Positions 52,806-61,744 of a DNA stretch of 64,000 nt are shown one piece after another. Within the stretch, counting starts at the first letter, position 1, and the number at the start of each line of letters is the position of its first letter. The notes beneath the pieces were generated by a model. It made no database searches. It saw only the letters and a program-made list of their open reading frames with translations, and was not told the DNA's origin. The translations under genes and the position numbers were made by a program. Source of the DNA: Halpernia frigidisoli (lineage in GTDB: Bacteria > Bacteroidota > Bacteroidia > Flavobacteriales > Weeksellaceae); the NCBI RefSeq assembly GCF_900113805.1, contig NZ_FOQT01000003.1:124001-188000 (forward strand), in the 5' to 3' direction.

Positions 52806-54644
52806 TTGGCAAGATCCATCCCAACTTCAATTTCTGAAAAAGGAAAAAAAACCAGTGTACAAGATTCGTTTAAAGCCTTAAAAACAATACCAAGGTTTTT
52901 TAAAGAAATTTATAGAAGCAGTCCAACGCTTTTTTTCATCAATTCATTAAGCCGCTTATTTAACGCTTTTACGCCCGTTGTCATTCTTTGGGTGGGAAAA
53001 ATGATCATTGACGAAATCATTAAACAAGTTTTTGCGACTGATAAAGATTTCACACAACTTTGGAAATATGTTTTAATAGAATTTGCTGCCGCAATTTTAT
53101 CCGATCTGTTGGGAAGAGTTATCAATCTGACAGACGGTTTGTTGGGCGATCTTTACTCAAATGCGTCATCAGAGAAGATTATCAGAAAAACGGCGGAATT
53201 GACAATTGCCCAACTCGAAGAGCCTGAATTTTACGATAAATTAGAAAGAGCAAGAACGCAGACAAATAGTCGCGTCGATTTAATGAGCAACGCTTTAGGT
53301 CAAGCCGAAAGCATGATTTCTATGGTTTCATTAATTGCTGGTTTGGTATATTTTGAACCGATTTTGATCCTGATTTTAATTGTTAGCATTATTCCGTCAT
53401 TCATTAACGAAGCAAAATTTAGTTCCACAAGATATTCGTTAGCGAGAAGTTGGACTTCCGAACGCCGCGAATTAGATTATTTAAGATTTATCGGCGCCAA
53501 TAATCAAACTGCGAAAGAAATTAAATTATTTGGTTTGACTGATTTTATCGCCGAACGCTTTAAAAATCTTTCGAGCGACTATTATTTAATTAACAAAAAA
53601 CTCTCTTTAAGACAAAGTTTTTACGGCTCATTATTTAATATTTTAGGCGTTTTAAGTTATTACGGCGCTTATGTTTATATTATTTTGCGCGTACTTTCCG
53701 GCGGAATTACAATCGGTGAGTTAACTTTTCTTTCCGGCTCATTTAATAGATTACGAACAAATTTGCAAGGATTCTTTTCAAGATTTACGAGAATTTCAGA
53801 AAGCGCACTTTACCTTCAGGATTATTTTGATTTTATTGATTTAAAAATTGAAAAGACGTCAGAATTAAAAACGGAAATGCCGAAAATAATTAAAGAAGGT
53901 TTTGTTTTAAATGATGTTCATTTCGCTTATCCGGGAAGTGAAAATGAAGTTTTAAAAGGTGTTTCTTTTAAAATGAAGGCCGGAGAAAAAATGGCTTTCG
54001 TAGGGCAAAATGGTGCAGGAAAAACTACTCTAATTAAATTATTTCTGCGCTTTTACGAACCAACGCAAGGTGAAATACTTCTTGACGGCATTAATATTAA
54101 TAAATTTGATGTTGATGAATATCGCAATCGTTTTGGCGTGATTTTTCAGGATTTCTTTAAATATGAATTCACTTTAAGAGAAAACATCGCGGTGGGAAAT
54201 ATTTATGAAGTCGAAAACGATGAAGTTATAAATTACGCCGCAAGTAAAAGTCTCGCCGAACAAGTTGTTTCTGAAATGACCGACGGTTTGGAACAAAGAT
54301 TGGGACGGCGATTCTATAAAGGCACAGAACTGAGCGGCGGACAATGGCAAAAAGTCGCATTGGCGCGCGCTTATATGAAAGATGCGGATATTATGGTTTT
54401 AGACGAACCGACAAGCGCACTTGACGCACAAGCGGAATTTGATGTTTTTGAACGTTTTATCGCTTTAACAAAAGGAAAAACCAGCATTATAATAAGTCAC
54501 AGATTTAGCACCGTTCGAATGGCAGACCGGATTTTAGTATTGCAACACGGGAAAGTCTTAGAATTGGGGACACATCAGGATTTAATGGCAGACCCGAAAT
54601 TGTATGCGGAATTATTTGCTTTGCAGGCTGCGGGATATCAATAA
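52806..54644 (+). CDS. ABC exporter, fused permease/ATPase
   Basis: 612 residues in one chain: transmembrane part about 1-330 with about six hydrophobic segments, ATPase about 355-612 with Walker A GQNGAGKTTLIK, Q-loop VIFQDFFKYEF, signature LSGGQWQKVALARA, Walker B IMVLDEPTSALD and H-loop ISHRFSTVRMADR. Resembles lipid/drug (MsbA-like) or peptide half-transporters; cargo unknown. No C39 peptidase domain. Start is a TTG at 52806; no ATG lies early enough to include the first conserved helix. Confidence 0.9.
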   Translation: MARSIPTSISEKGKKTSVQDSFKALKTIPRFFKEIYRSSPTLFFINSLSRLFNAFTPVVILWVGKMIIDEIIKQVFATDKDFTQLWKYVLIEFAAAILSDLLGRVINLTDGLLGDLYSNASSEKIIRKTAELTIAQLEEPEFYDKLERARTQTNSRVDLMSNALGQAESMISMVSLIAGLVYFEPILILILIVSIIPSFINEAKFSSTRYSLARSWTSERRELDYLRFIGANNQTAKEIKLFGLTDFIAERFKNLSSDYYLINKKLSLRQSFYGSLFNILGVLSYYGAYVYIILRVLSGGITIGELTFLSGSFNRLRTNLQGFFSRFTRISESALYLQDYFDFIDLKIEKTSELKTEMPKIIKEGFVLNDVHFAYPGSENEVLKGVSFKMKAGEKMAFVGQNGAGKTTLIKLFLRFYEPTQGEILLDGININKFDVDEYRNRFGVIFQDFFKYEFTLRENIAVGNIYEVENDEVINYAASKSLAEQVVSEMTDGLEQRLGRRFYKGTELSGGQWQKVALARAYMKDADIMVLDEPTSALDAQAEFDVFERFIALTKGKTSIIISHRFSTVRMADRILVLQHGKVLELGTHQDLMADPKLYAELFALQAAGYQ

Positions 54645-54662
54645 AAATCATCAGTGTTGATA

Positions 54663-54687
54663 AATAGTTCTTTATTTGAGAACTATT
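54663..54687. promoter_or_regulatory. palindromic operator of the higBA operon
   Basis: AATAGTTCT (54663-54671), 7-nt spacer, AGAACTATT (54679-54687): perfect 9-bp arms, ending 2 nt before the -7 box of higB. The position and symmetry fit binding of a dimeric XRE-type antitoxin that represses its own operon. Confidence 0.7.
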
Positions 54688-54689
54688 CG

Positions 54690-54697
54690 TATATTTG
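54690..54697 (+). promoter_or_regulatory. -7 box of the higBA promoter
   Basis: TATATTTG, an exact TAnnTTTG match, 16 nt before the higB ATG. The operator palindrome occupies the -33 region, so binding there would block the promoter. Confidence 0.6.
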
Positions 54698-54713
54698 TTA
54701 AAGAATTGATTTA

Positions 54714-55010
54714 ATGAAAAGAATTATTGCTAAAAGTACACTCCGAGAATTTTGGGAAAAGCACGCTGATTCTGAACAATATTTAAAAACTTGGTACGAA
54801 ACTGCAAAAAATTCAAAATGGTTTTCGCCAAATGATATCAAAGAAACTTTTATCAATGCAAGTATTCTAAAAAATAGCAGAGTAGTTTTCAATATAAAAG
54901 GAAATTCTTACCGACTTGTTGTTAAATTTAATTACGAAAAACAATGGGCTTTTATTCGATTTATCGGGACACATTCCGAATATGATAAAATTGACGCAGA
55001 TAATATTTAA
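54714..55010 (+). CDS. higB: HigB-type toxin
   Basis: 98 residues. HigB family (RelE superfamily, translation-dependent mRNA interferase): starts MKRIIAKSTLREFWEKHADSEQYLKTWYE, then RVVFNIKGNSYRLVVKFNYEKQWAFIRFIGTHSEYDKID, with the conserved NxKGNxYRL core and the C-terminal THxEYDK. Length is standard. Toxin-before-antitoxin order with higA 9 nt downstream is characteristic of HigBA. Expected to be repressed by HigA at the upstream palindrome. Confidence 0.93.
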   Translation: MKRIIAKSTLREFWEKHADSEQYLKTWYETAKNSKWFSPNDIKETFINASILKNSRVVFNIKGNSYRLVVKFNYEKQWAFIRFIGTHSEYDKIDADNI

Positions 55011-55019
55011 AAAAATAAG

Positions 55020-55391
55020 ATGAAATTAAAACCTATAAAATCTGAGCAAGACTATAGAGATGCTCTTAAATACTTAGAAATCATTTTTGATGCACCAATT
55101 AATACAAAAGATGGAGATGATGCTGAAATATTGTCGATGTTAATAGAAAATTACGAAAATATCCATTATCCAATCGATGCGCCAGATCCAATAGAAGCCA
55201 TAAAAATAAGAATGGAAGAACTTGATTTGCGCCAAAAAGATTTAATTGGAATTCTTGGTGGAAAAAGTCGCGTTTCAGAAATTTTAAACCGCAAGAAAAA
55301 ATTGACGGTAGAAATGATCCGTGATTTAGAAAAAAAACTGCAAATATCTGCGTCTGTTTTGGTTAATAACTATCAATTGGAAGTTATTTAA
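55020..55391 (+). CDS. higA: HigA-type antitoxin, XRE helix-turn-helix
   Basis: 123 residues. HigA-like N-terminal part (KPIKSEQDYRDALKYLEIIFDAP...) and C-terminal HTH_XRE (EELDLRQKDLIGILGGKSRVSEILNRKKKLTVEMIRDLEKKL). It should bind HigB and the operator at 54663-54687. It ends before the mutL promoter. No mobile-element features surround the pair, so it is a chromosomal insertion of unclear origin. Confidence 0.93.
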   Translation: MKLKPIKSEQDYRDALKYLEIIFDAPINTKDGDDAEILSMLIENYENIHYPIDAPDPIEAIKIRMEELDLRQKDLIGILGGKSRVSEILNRKKKLTVEMIRDLEKKLQISASVLVNNYQLEVI

Positions 55392-55434
55392 AACCCGATT
55401 TCCCAATAAATTTTTTTACCAACTTCCTTATTCT

Positions 55435-55442
55435 TACTTTTG
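55435..55442 (+). promoter_or_regulatory. -7 box upstream of mutL
   Basis: TACTTTTG, an exact TAnnTTTG match, 15 nt before the mutL ATG. No clear -33 partner. It separates mutL from higBA transcription. Confidence 0.45.
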
Positions 55443-55457
55443 TGAGAGTTTTTATTT

Positions 55458-57218
55458 ATGCACGATATCATTCAACTTTTACCTGATCATGTAGCCAATC
55501 AAATTGCCGCGGGAGAAGTCGTGCAAAGACCTGCTTCTGTGGTGAAAGAATTGATGGAAAACGCCATTGATGCGAAAGCGAGCAAAGTTGAATTGATCAT
55601 TCGCGAATCTGGGAAAAACTTAATTCAAGTGGTTGATAATGGTTTGGGAATGTCTGAAACCGATGCAAGAATGGCGTTTGAAAGACACGCAACTTCCAAA
55701 ATAAAAACGACAGAAGATATTTTCAAAATCATCACCAAGGGTTTTCGTGGTGAGGCTTTGGCTTCAATAGCCGCGGTTGCTCAAGTGGAATTAAGAACAA
55801 AAAAAGAGGAAACCAAAACCGGCACCAATATTTACATTGAAGGTGGCGGATTTCAATTTCAAGAGCCGATTCAAACTTCGGATGGATCGAGTTTTTCCGT
55901 TAAAAATTTATTTTATAATGTTCCTGCACGACGGAAATTTTTAAAATCAAATACTATAGAATTTCGTCATATTATTGATGAATTTCAGCGCGTTGCTCTG
56001 GCGCACGAAACGGTAGAATTTGAAATGTTTCACAATGATGAACCAATTTTTAGATTGCGAAAAGGCACGCAGATGCAAAGAATTGTGGATATTTTCGGAC
56101 GGAAAATTCACAGTTTATTGGTTCCCATCAAAGAAGATTTAGGTTGGGTAAAGTTGGAAGGATTTGTGGCAAAACCAGAAGGCGCAAAAAAAATTCGTGG
56201 CGAACAGTTTTTGTTTGTAAATGGCAGATTTTTTCGCAGTCCATATTTAAATAAAGCCGTACAAGAAGCCTTTGAAGGTTTACTTTTACCAGGATATATT
56301 CCATCTTTTTTTCTTTATCTCGAAATTAATCCCGAAAAAATTGATGTTAATATTCATCCACAGAAAACGGAAGTAAAATTTGAAGATGAAAATTTAATTT
56401 TCGCTTTAATGCGTTCCACGATAAAACGTTCGCTTGGAATTTATAATGTCGCGCCGAGTTTAGATTTTGATAAAGATTCAAATGCTTTAAATCTTTCGCC
56501 TTCACGAAATAATATTCATTTTAAAAATCCGGAAATTTCTGTTGATAGAGATTACAATCCTTTTGCGTCGGAAAGTAAACCGTCGTCTGAAGAAAAAATA
56601 GAACTCACAGAATTTTACAAAAATAATATTTCAACAGCACCTTCAAAAATCAATTTATTTGAGGAAGAAGATTTTGAAGAAGATCTCATGCGACTTCCAA
56701 ACGGCTATTGGATCTTAAATAAAAACGGCAAAACTTTAATGCTCGATTTAGGAAGAATTCACCGTTTGGTAATTTTAAGCCAAAATAAATTTAAAAAAAT
56801 AAGTGGCGTAAGTCAGGCTTTGCTTTTCTCCGTGGAATATTTTATGAATGAAATTGAGAAAGATAAATACCGTTCCATTAAAAAATATTTGCCTGGTTTA
56901 GGCTTTGAAATGGTGATTGCACATGAAAATGTTTTGCGTGTCAACAGCATTCCCGAAGGTTTAAAAGAAAGCCAGGTCATTCCTTTTTTAGAAAAGATAT
57001 TTGAGATTTTAGACTATAAAACCGAAGAAGAATTTGTACATTTTTACCAGTACCAATGGAATAAAATGCAGGGAAAATCGCGATTTGATTTTATCTACAA
57101 AACCGATGCAGAATTATTAATTAAAGATTATCAGAATTTAGGATTTCCAGAATTTTTACCTTCCGGCAAACGTTGCTTTTATGAAATTTCATTAGAAGAT
57201 TTAGAAAACAAATTTTAA
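55458..57218 (+). CDS. mutL: DNA mismatch repair protein MutL, apparently without endonuclease motifs
   Basis: 586 residues. The GHKL ATPase domain is intact: QIAAGEVVQRPASVVKELMENAIDA, DNGLGM, ATSKI, GFRGEAL (95-101), FVNGRF and VDVNIHPQKTEVKF. In the C-terminal domain the expected DQHA-x2-E-x4-E metal-binding motif is replaced by MLDLGRIHRLVIL (428-440), and the CPHGRP-like motif by LPSGKR (about 567-572). The zinc/metal ligands are thus mostly gone, although Bacteroidetes generally lack MutH. Length is somewhat short for the family. Cotranscribed with the rhomboid gene (4-nt gap). How it supports strand incision is open. Confidence 0.95.
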   Translation: MHDIIQLLPDHVANQIAAGEVVQRPASVVKELMENAIDAKASKVELIIRESGKNLIQVVDNGLGMSETDARMAFERHATSKIKTTEDIFKIITKGFRGEALASIAAVAQVELRTKKEETKTGTNIYIEGGGFQFQEPIQTSDGSSFSVKNLFYNVPARRKFLKSNTIEFRHIIDEFQRVALAHETVEFEMFHNDEPIFRLRKGTQMQRIVDIFGRKIHSLLVPIKEDLGWVKLEGFVAKPEGAKKIRGEQFLFVNGRFFRSPYLNKAVQEAFEGLLLPGYIPSFFLYLEINPEKIDVNIHPQKTEVKFEDENLIFALMRSTIKRSLGIYNVAPSLDFDKDSNALNLSPSRNNIHFKNPEISVDRDYNPFASESKPSSEEKIELTEFYKNNISTAPSKINLFEEEDFEEDLMRLPNGYWILNKNGKTLMLDLGRIHRLVILSQNKFKKISGVSQALLFSVEYFMNEIEKDKYRSIKKYLPGLGFEMVIAHENVLRVNSIPEGLKESQVIPFLEKIFEILDYKTEEEFVHFYQYQWNKMQGKSRFDFIYKTDAELLIKDYQNLGFPEFLPSGKRCFYEISLEDLENKF

Positions 57219-57222
57219 AATT

Positions 57223-57978
57223 ATGTTCCCGAAACTAACACCAATTACCAAAAATATTATCATTTTAAATGTCATCATTTATGTGATAGCCAATTTTATT
57301 TACCCCAATTTATATCCACTTTTTCAGGCTTATTTTCCCCTTTCACCTAATTTTCATTCATGGCAAATTATTACGCACATGTTTATGCACGCGCCTTTAG
57401 GACAAGGTTACGGAATTATGCATATTCTTTTTAACATGATGACTTTGTGGAGTTTCGGACCAGTTTTAGAACAAATAATGGGCGAAAAAAAATACGTTAT
57501 TTTATATTTTGTAAGTGGATTGGCTGGTTTTGTTTTATTTAATCTTTGGAATTACTACGAAATTCATCAGTTGATGACATCGCTAACAAATGAAGGTGTA
57601 AATGTGGCAGAAATTTTTCAAAAAGCAAATCTTCATTATTCTGGCGACATGAATATTGCCGCAAAAACACCTCTTGCAATTGCCCAATCTCAGCAATTAT
57701 ATGGAGAATTAGTGAGTCCAATGCTTGGCGCTTCTGCCGCAATTATGGGCGTTGTTGCTGGTTTTGCAACATTATTTCCAGATTCAAAATTATATATGAT
57801 GTTCATTCCAATTGGTATTAAAGCAAAATATATGGTGATTGGTTTTGTAGTAATTTCCTTTTTCCTGCAAATTACTGGCAGAACTCTAGGAATCGCCCAT
57901 TTCGCCCATATTGGTGGCGCAATTGCAGGTTTTTTAATTGCGAGGCATTTTGCGAAAAACCGTTATAGAATTAATTAG
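57223..57978 (+). CDS. rhomboid-family intramembrane serine protease
   Basis: 251 residues, about six membrane segments. Catalytic Ser171 in LGASAAIMG (GxSx motif; the usual GASG has Ala in the fourth place) and His229 in AHFAHIGGAIAGF; HILFNMMTLWSFG holds the conserved loop-side Asn. About 60 residues (110-165) between helices form an insertion with polar sequence, a common variation in Bacteroidetes. Starts 4 nt after mutL and is followed by an EEP gene. Substrates unknown. Confidence 0.93.
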   Translation: MFPKLTPITKNIIILNVIIYVIANFIYPNLYPLFQAYFPLSPNFHSWQIITHMFMHAPLGQGYGIMHILFNMMTLWSFGPVLEQIMGEKKYVILYFVSGLAGFVLFNLWNYYEIHQLMTSLTNEGVNVAEIFQKANLHYSGDMNIAAKTPLAIAQSQQLYGELVSPMLGASAAIMGVVAGFATLFPDSKLYMMFIPIGIKAKYMVIGFVVISFFLQITGRTLGIAHFAHIGGAIAGFLIARHFAKNRYRIN

Positions 57979-57988
57979 TTTTAAATAA

Positions 57989-58972
57989 ATGAAAATTTTA
58001 AGATTTGTATTCCTTTTAATTCATTTGGGAATAATTACGCTTTTGTTGGGCAATTTTTTAAATATTTACGTTTCGCCAAAAACAATTCCTTATTTAAATT
58101 TTCTGTCGCTGGCTTTTCCTGTGTTAATGATCTTAAATTTAATTTTGATTCTCTTCTGGATATTATTATGGAAAAAACGTGCTTTCTTTTTTATCATTTT
58201 AAGTCTTTTTTTAATAAAACCTACAAGCAGAATTATTAATTTTAATAAAGAAAAAAAAGAAAATGCAAACCTGAAAATTATTACTTTAAATGCACACGCA
58301 GGTGATTTAGGCCGAAAGAATATAGAAGATTTTATAGATAAAGAAGATCCGGATATTTTGTTTTTGCAGGAAGCGGGACCGATTTCTAAACCGTATAATT
58401 TTAAAAGTTTAGAATATAAAAAGACAGAAAATATTGTTTTTTTCTATTCAAAATACTCAATCTTAGACTCCAAAGACTGGCTTCCAAAAGATAACGCGCA
58501 TGTAAAATCTTACGATATAAGTATCAGAGGAAAAATTTACAGATTTATAAATATCTATCTGGAGCCATTTTACCTCAATAAATCAATGGTAAAACCTAGT
58601 GAAAATCAAGATATTAACGAAGATAAATTTAAAAGTTTGATCAAAACGATGATCCCTGCTTTTAAATCCCATCAAACACAGGTCGCAGAAATCAGAAAAG
58701 CGGTAGACAATTCTCCTTATCCGGTGATTATGGCGGGCGATTTTAATTCTGTGCCTAATTCTTACGAATATTATCACGCTGGCAAAGGTTTGCAGGACGC
58801 ATTTGAAGTTGTCGGAAGCGGCAGTGCGACAAGTTTTCACGACTGGAAATTTCCGATAAGGATCGATTATGTTTTTGCATCGAAGGAGATCACGCCAATT
58901 AGTTATAAAGTTGATCGCAGCACAAGATTATCGGATCATTTTCCGGTGATCGCAACTTTTAAAATTAAATAA
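57989..58972 (+). CDS. membrane-anchored endonuclease/exonuclease/phosphatase (EEP) family protein
   Basis: 327 residues. Three N-terminal hydrophobic segments (about 1-80) followed by an EEP domain: LKIITLNAHAGD, DILFLQEAG (catalytic Glu), MAGDFNSVPNSYEY (Asp, Asn) and a final IDYVFAS...SDHFPVIATFKI (Asp-His). Such proteins may be phosphodiesterases acting in the periplasm; substrate unknown. Eleven nt after the rhomboid gene. Convergent with the GH3 gene, stops directly adjacent. Confidence 0.92.
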   Translation: MKILRFVFLLIHLGIITLLLGNFLNIYVSPKTIPYLNFLSLAFPVLMILNLILILFWILLWKKRAFFFIILSLFLIKPTSRIINFNKEKKENANLKIITLNAHAGDLGRKNIEDFIDKEDPDILFLQEAGPISKPYNFKSLEYKKTENIVFFYSKYSILDSKDWLPKDNAHVKSYDISIRGKIYRFINIYLEPFYLNKSMVKPSENQDINEDKFKSLIKTMIPAFKSHQTQVAEIRKAVDNSPYPVIMAGDFNSVPNSYEYYHAGKGLQDAFEVVGSGSATSFHDWKFPIRIDYVFASKEITPISYKVDRSTRLSDHFPVIATFKIK

Positions 58973-60490
58973 CTAAGATATATTTTTCTTAAGTAAAGGT
59001 TCAAGATATTCGCGGTCATTGCTGAGTCTTGGGACTTTATTTTGTCCTCCCAACTTACCGCGCTCAGCCATCCACTCGTAAAACAGTTTTGGTTTCGCAA
59101 CATGAATTATTGGTTCAGAAAGTGTCATATTATTGTACCTTTTTGCCTCATAATCAGAATTTGAAGATTTTAATTCTGCATCAAAAACTGCTGTGAATTT
59201 TTGAAGATCTTTTGGCTTTTCTATAAATTCAATAATATATTCATGTGCGCCAGATTTGCCGTCTTTCATAAAAACAGGCGCACCGGTAAAATCTAAGATA
59301 CGTGAATTTGTGGCTTCGCATGATTTTGTCAAAGCAGATTCTACGTTGTCGATCATCAATTCCTCCCCAAAAGCGTTGATGTAATGTTTCGTCCTGCCGG
59401 AAATTTTGATTCTAAAAGGATTTAAACAGGTAAATTTAATAGTATCGCCAATTAAATAACGCCACAATCCGCCATTTGTCGTTATTAAAAGTGCATAATT
59501 TTTATTAATTTCAACATCTTCCAAATGAATAGTTTTTGGGTTTTCTTTGCCAAATTCGTCCATTGGAATAAATTCGTAAAAAATGCCATAATCAAGCATT
59601 AGAAGCATTTCTTCACTTTTATAAACATCTTGAATGGCAAAAAAACCTTCTGAAGCATTAAAAATTTCGTAATAACGAATATCTTTTCCGATCAGTTTTT
59701 TATACTCTTCGCGATAAGGTTTAAAACTAATACCGCCGTGAAAAAAAACTTCCAAATGTGGCCATAACTGAGAGATACTTTCTTTACCGGTTTCCTTTAA
59801 AATCTGTTGAAGCAAAACCATCATCCAACTTGGAACGCCAGTAAAACTTCCAACTTGTTCCTTTGTCACTTCATTTACGATCGCTTTTAACTTTGTTTCC
59901 CATTCAGACATCAAAGAAATTTTCTTACTTGGCGTGGTCGTAATTTCTACCCAAAAAGGTAAATTTTCAATAATTATGGCAGAAAGATCTCCGAATTTTG
60001 TATTAAAATCCTGGTACATTTCTGCACTTCCGCCTAATCTTAAATTTTTATGCGTAAACAACTCATTTTCCGGATGGTTGTTCGCATAGATTGCGACCAT
60101 ATCTTTTCCGGCTTTCAAATGGCAATTTTCTAAACTTTCATCCGAGATCGGGATAAACTTACTCTTGGCGTTTGTTGTACCTGATGATTTTGCAAATCTT
60201 TTGATGTGTCCGGGCCAAAAAATATCTTTTTGTCCCTGTCTTGCTTTTTCTATATATGGTTCAAAATCCTCGTATGTAACAATTGGGACTTGATTTTTAA
60301 AATCATTGTAGGAAGATATATCTTTAAAACCATATTTCTTGCCATATTCTGTGTCTTTGGCGAAAAAAAGCTGGCTAAACAAAACACCTTTTTGTGTTTC
60401 TAAAGGATGTTCTTTAAAATTATTGATCTGGTCAATGCGTTGCCGAATATACCAGTTTACCACAGAATTAAAAAGCGCTTTAGTTGCCAT
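58973..60490 (-). CDS. GH3-family acyl-adenylate enzyme (second copy)
   Basis: 505 residues, paralog of 49770-51275. ATP loop FAKSSGTTNAKSKFIPIS (about 107-124), FNASEGFFAIQ, KISGRTKHYINAFGEELMIDNVESAL and the closing RGKLGGQNKVPRLSNDREYLEPLL match family features. In plants such enzymes conjugate hormones to amino acids; bacterial substrates are unknown. Its -7 box again lies only 5 nt before the ATG, as in the other copy, suggesting shared expression style. Divergent from the mannosyltransferase gene. Confidence 0.93.
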   Translation of the reverse strand: MATKALFNSVVNWYIRQRIDQINNFKEHPLETQKGVLFSQLFFAKDTEYGKKYGFKDISSYNDFKNQVPIVTYEDFEPYIEKARQGQKDIFWPGHIKRFAKSSGTTNAKSKFIPISDESLENCHLKAGKDMVAIYANNHPENELFTHKNLRLGGSAEMYQDFNTKFGDLSAIIIENLPFWVEITTTPSKKISLMSEWETKLKAIVNEVTKEQVGSFTGVPSWMMVLLQQILKETGKESISQLWPHLEVFFHGGISFKPYREEYKKLIGKDIRYYEIFNASEGFFAIQDVYKSEEMLLMLDYGIFYEFIPMDEFGKENPKTIHLEDVEINKNYALLITTNGGLWRYLIGDTIKFTCLNPFRIKISGRTKHYINAFGEELMIDNVESALTKSCEATNSRILDFTGAPVFMKDGKSGAHEYIIEFIEKPKDLQKFTAVFDAELKSSNSDYEAKRYNNMTLSEPIIHVAKPKLFYEWMAERGKLGGQNKVPRLSNDREYLEPLLKKNIS

Positions 60491-60495
60491 ATTTA

Positions 60496-60503
60496 CAAAA
60501 GTA
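60496..60503 (-). promoter_or_regulatory. -7 box of the second GH3 gene
   Basis: Minus strand TACTTTTG, an exact TAnnTTTG match, separated from the ATG at 60490 by 5 nt. It implies a leader of at most a few nucleotides. Confidence 0.45.
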
Positions 60504-60580
60504 ATAAATTTTTTTTTCTACTTTAAGATTAATTTAACGCGGATAAATCTTTGGAAATTAAAAGTTTCAAATCTTATATC

Positions 60581-60588
60581 TATCTTTG
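60581..60588 (+). promoter_or_regulatory. -7 box upstream of the polyprenol mannosyltransferase gene
   Basis: TATCTTTG, an exact TAnnTTTG match, 15 nt before the ATG at 60604. It overlaps an in-frame TTG at 60586, which therefore cannot be the start. Confidence 0.5.
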
Positions 60589-60603
60589 CGGACTTATAGT
60601 AAA

Positions 60604-61317
60604 ATGAAAAAACTCGTCATCATCCCCACTTTTAATGAAAAGGAAAATATTGCCGCAATAATTTCCGCTGTTTTACATTTAAAGGAAGATTTTCATATTT
60701 TGGTGGTTGACGATTCATCGCCCGATGGCACGGCACAAATTGTAAAAAATTTACAGGAAAACGAACCCCATTTATTTTTAACAGAGAGAAAAATAAAAGA
60801 CGGTTTGGGCAAAGCTTATCTTCATGGATTTCGCTGGGCTCTGGAAAATGGTTATGATTTTATTTTTGAAATGGATGCCGATTTCTCTCATAATCCCGAA
60901 GATCTTCCGAAGTTATTTGATGCGTGTAAAAGTGCAGATATGGTAATCGGATCCAGATATTCTAAAGGTGTAAATGTTGTCAACTGGCCGATGTCAAGGG
61001 TTTTATTGTCTTATTTTGCTTCAAAATATGTGCGTTTTATTTTAAGAGTTCCTATTCACGACACGACCGCAGGATTTGTTTGTTTTTCAAGAAGAGTTTT
61101 AGAGGGCATCAATTTAGAAAAAGTAAAACTTAAAGGTTATGGATTTCAGATTGAAATGAAATTCAGGGCTTATGAAAAAGGGTTTAAAATAGTGGAAGTG
61201 CCTATAATTTTTACGGACAGAACGCGCGGTGAAAGCAAAATGAATGGCGGCATTATAAAAGAGGCTGTTTTTGGTGTTTTAAATTTAAAGTTTAAATCTT
61301 TAATCGGTAAATTATGA
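60604..61317 (+). CDS. polyprenol monophosphomannose synthase-like GT2
   Basis: 237 residues. GT2 of the DPM1 type: KKLVIIPTFNEKENIAAIISAV, HILVVDDSSPDGTAQIVK, FIFEMDADFSHNPEDLPKL (DxD) and RYSKGVNVVNWPMSRVLLSYFASKYVRFIL, then TAGFVCFSRRVLEGI. No C-terminal membrane domain, as in soluble Dpm1. Expected to make polyprenyl-phosphate-mannose or -glucose for periplasmic glycosylation. ATG at 60604 chosen because an upstream TTG falls within the -7 box. The stop overlaps the next start (ATGA). Confidence 0.92.
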   Translation: MKKLVIIPTFNEKENIAAIISAVLHLKEDFHILVVDDSSPDGTAQIVKNLQENEPHLFLTERKIKDGLGKAYLHGFRWALENGYDFIFEMDADFSHNPEDLPKLFDACKSADMVIGSRYSKGVNVVNWPMSRVLLSYFASKYVRFILRVPIHDTTAGFVCFSRRVLEGINLEKVKLKGYGFQIEMKFRAYEKGFKIVEVPIIFTDRTRGESKMNGGIIKEAVFGVLNLKFKSLIGKL

Positions 61318-61736
61318 AGACCCCGTTGATAAATTTAAAGGGAAATTTGAAAAAAAATAATTTCCAGCCGAAGAAGATTTTATTTATTTTATTGGTAATA
61401 ATTCTAAATTCCTGCGCACAAGCGGTTAATGAACCAAAAAATTTAATTTCACAAAAAGAAATGAGCAATCTGATTGCAGAATTTGCCCTGGCAGATCAAA
61501 TGACGATCTTAGCTCCAACCGCGAATGTAGAAACTCAAACCAGATTTATTTTAAAACAACATAAGATAAAGGCAAAAGATTTTCAGGAAAGTTATACTTA
61601 TTATACCGGCACGAATAAATTAGATAAAATTTTTAGCGACGCACAGGAAACTATTTTTGACAAAGACCCGAAAGCGAAAGATTTTATAGAGAAAAAATTA
61701 AAAGACAACCCGCTTTTACCTGGAAGCGGAAGATAA
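61314..61736 (+). CDS. DUF4296-type lipoprotein
   Basis: 140 residues. Signal segment ILFILLVIILNSCAQ with lipobox NSCA (Cys about 34), preceded by an unusually long basic N-terminus of about 20 residues. The body (LISQKEMSNLIAEFALADQM..., FILKQHKIKAKDFQESYTYYTG) matches DUF4296, a Bacteroidetes helical domain of unknown function. Overlaps the preceding mannosyltransferase stop and lies 8 nt before tgt. Confidence 0.85.
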   Translation: MKTPLINLKGNLKKNNFQPKKILFILLVIILNSCAQAVNEPKNLISQKEMSNLIAEFALADQMTILAPTANVETQTRFILKQHKIKAKDFQESYTYYTGTNKLDKIFSDAQETIFDKDPKAKDFIEKKLKDNPLLPGSGR

Positions 61737-61744
61737 AAAAGGAA

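Noticed and set aside
54663-54687. Palindrome interpreted as a terminator of the ABC exporter gene
   Set aside because: No T-run follows and it ends 2 nt before a perfect -7 box; an operator explains it better.
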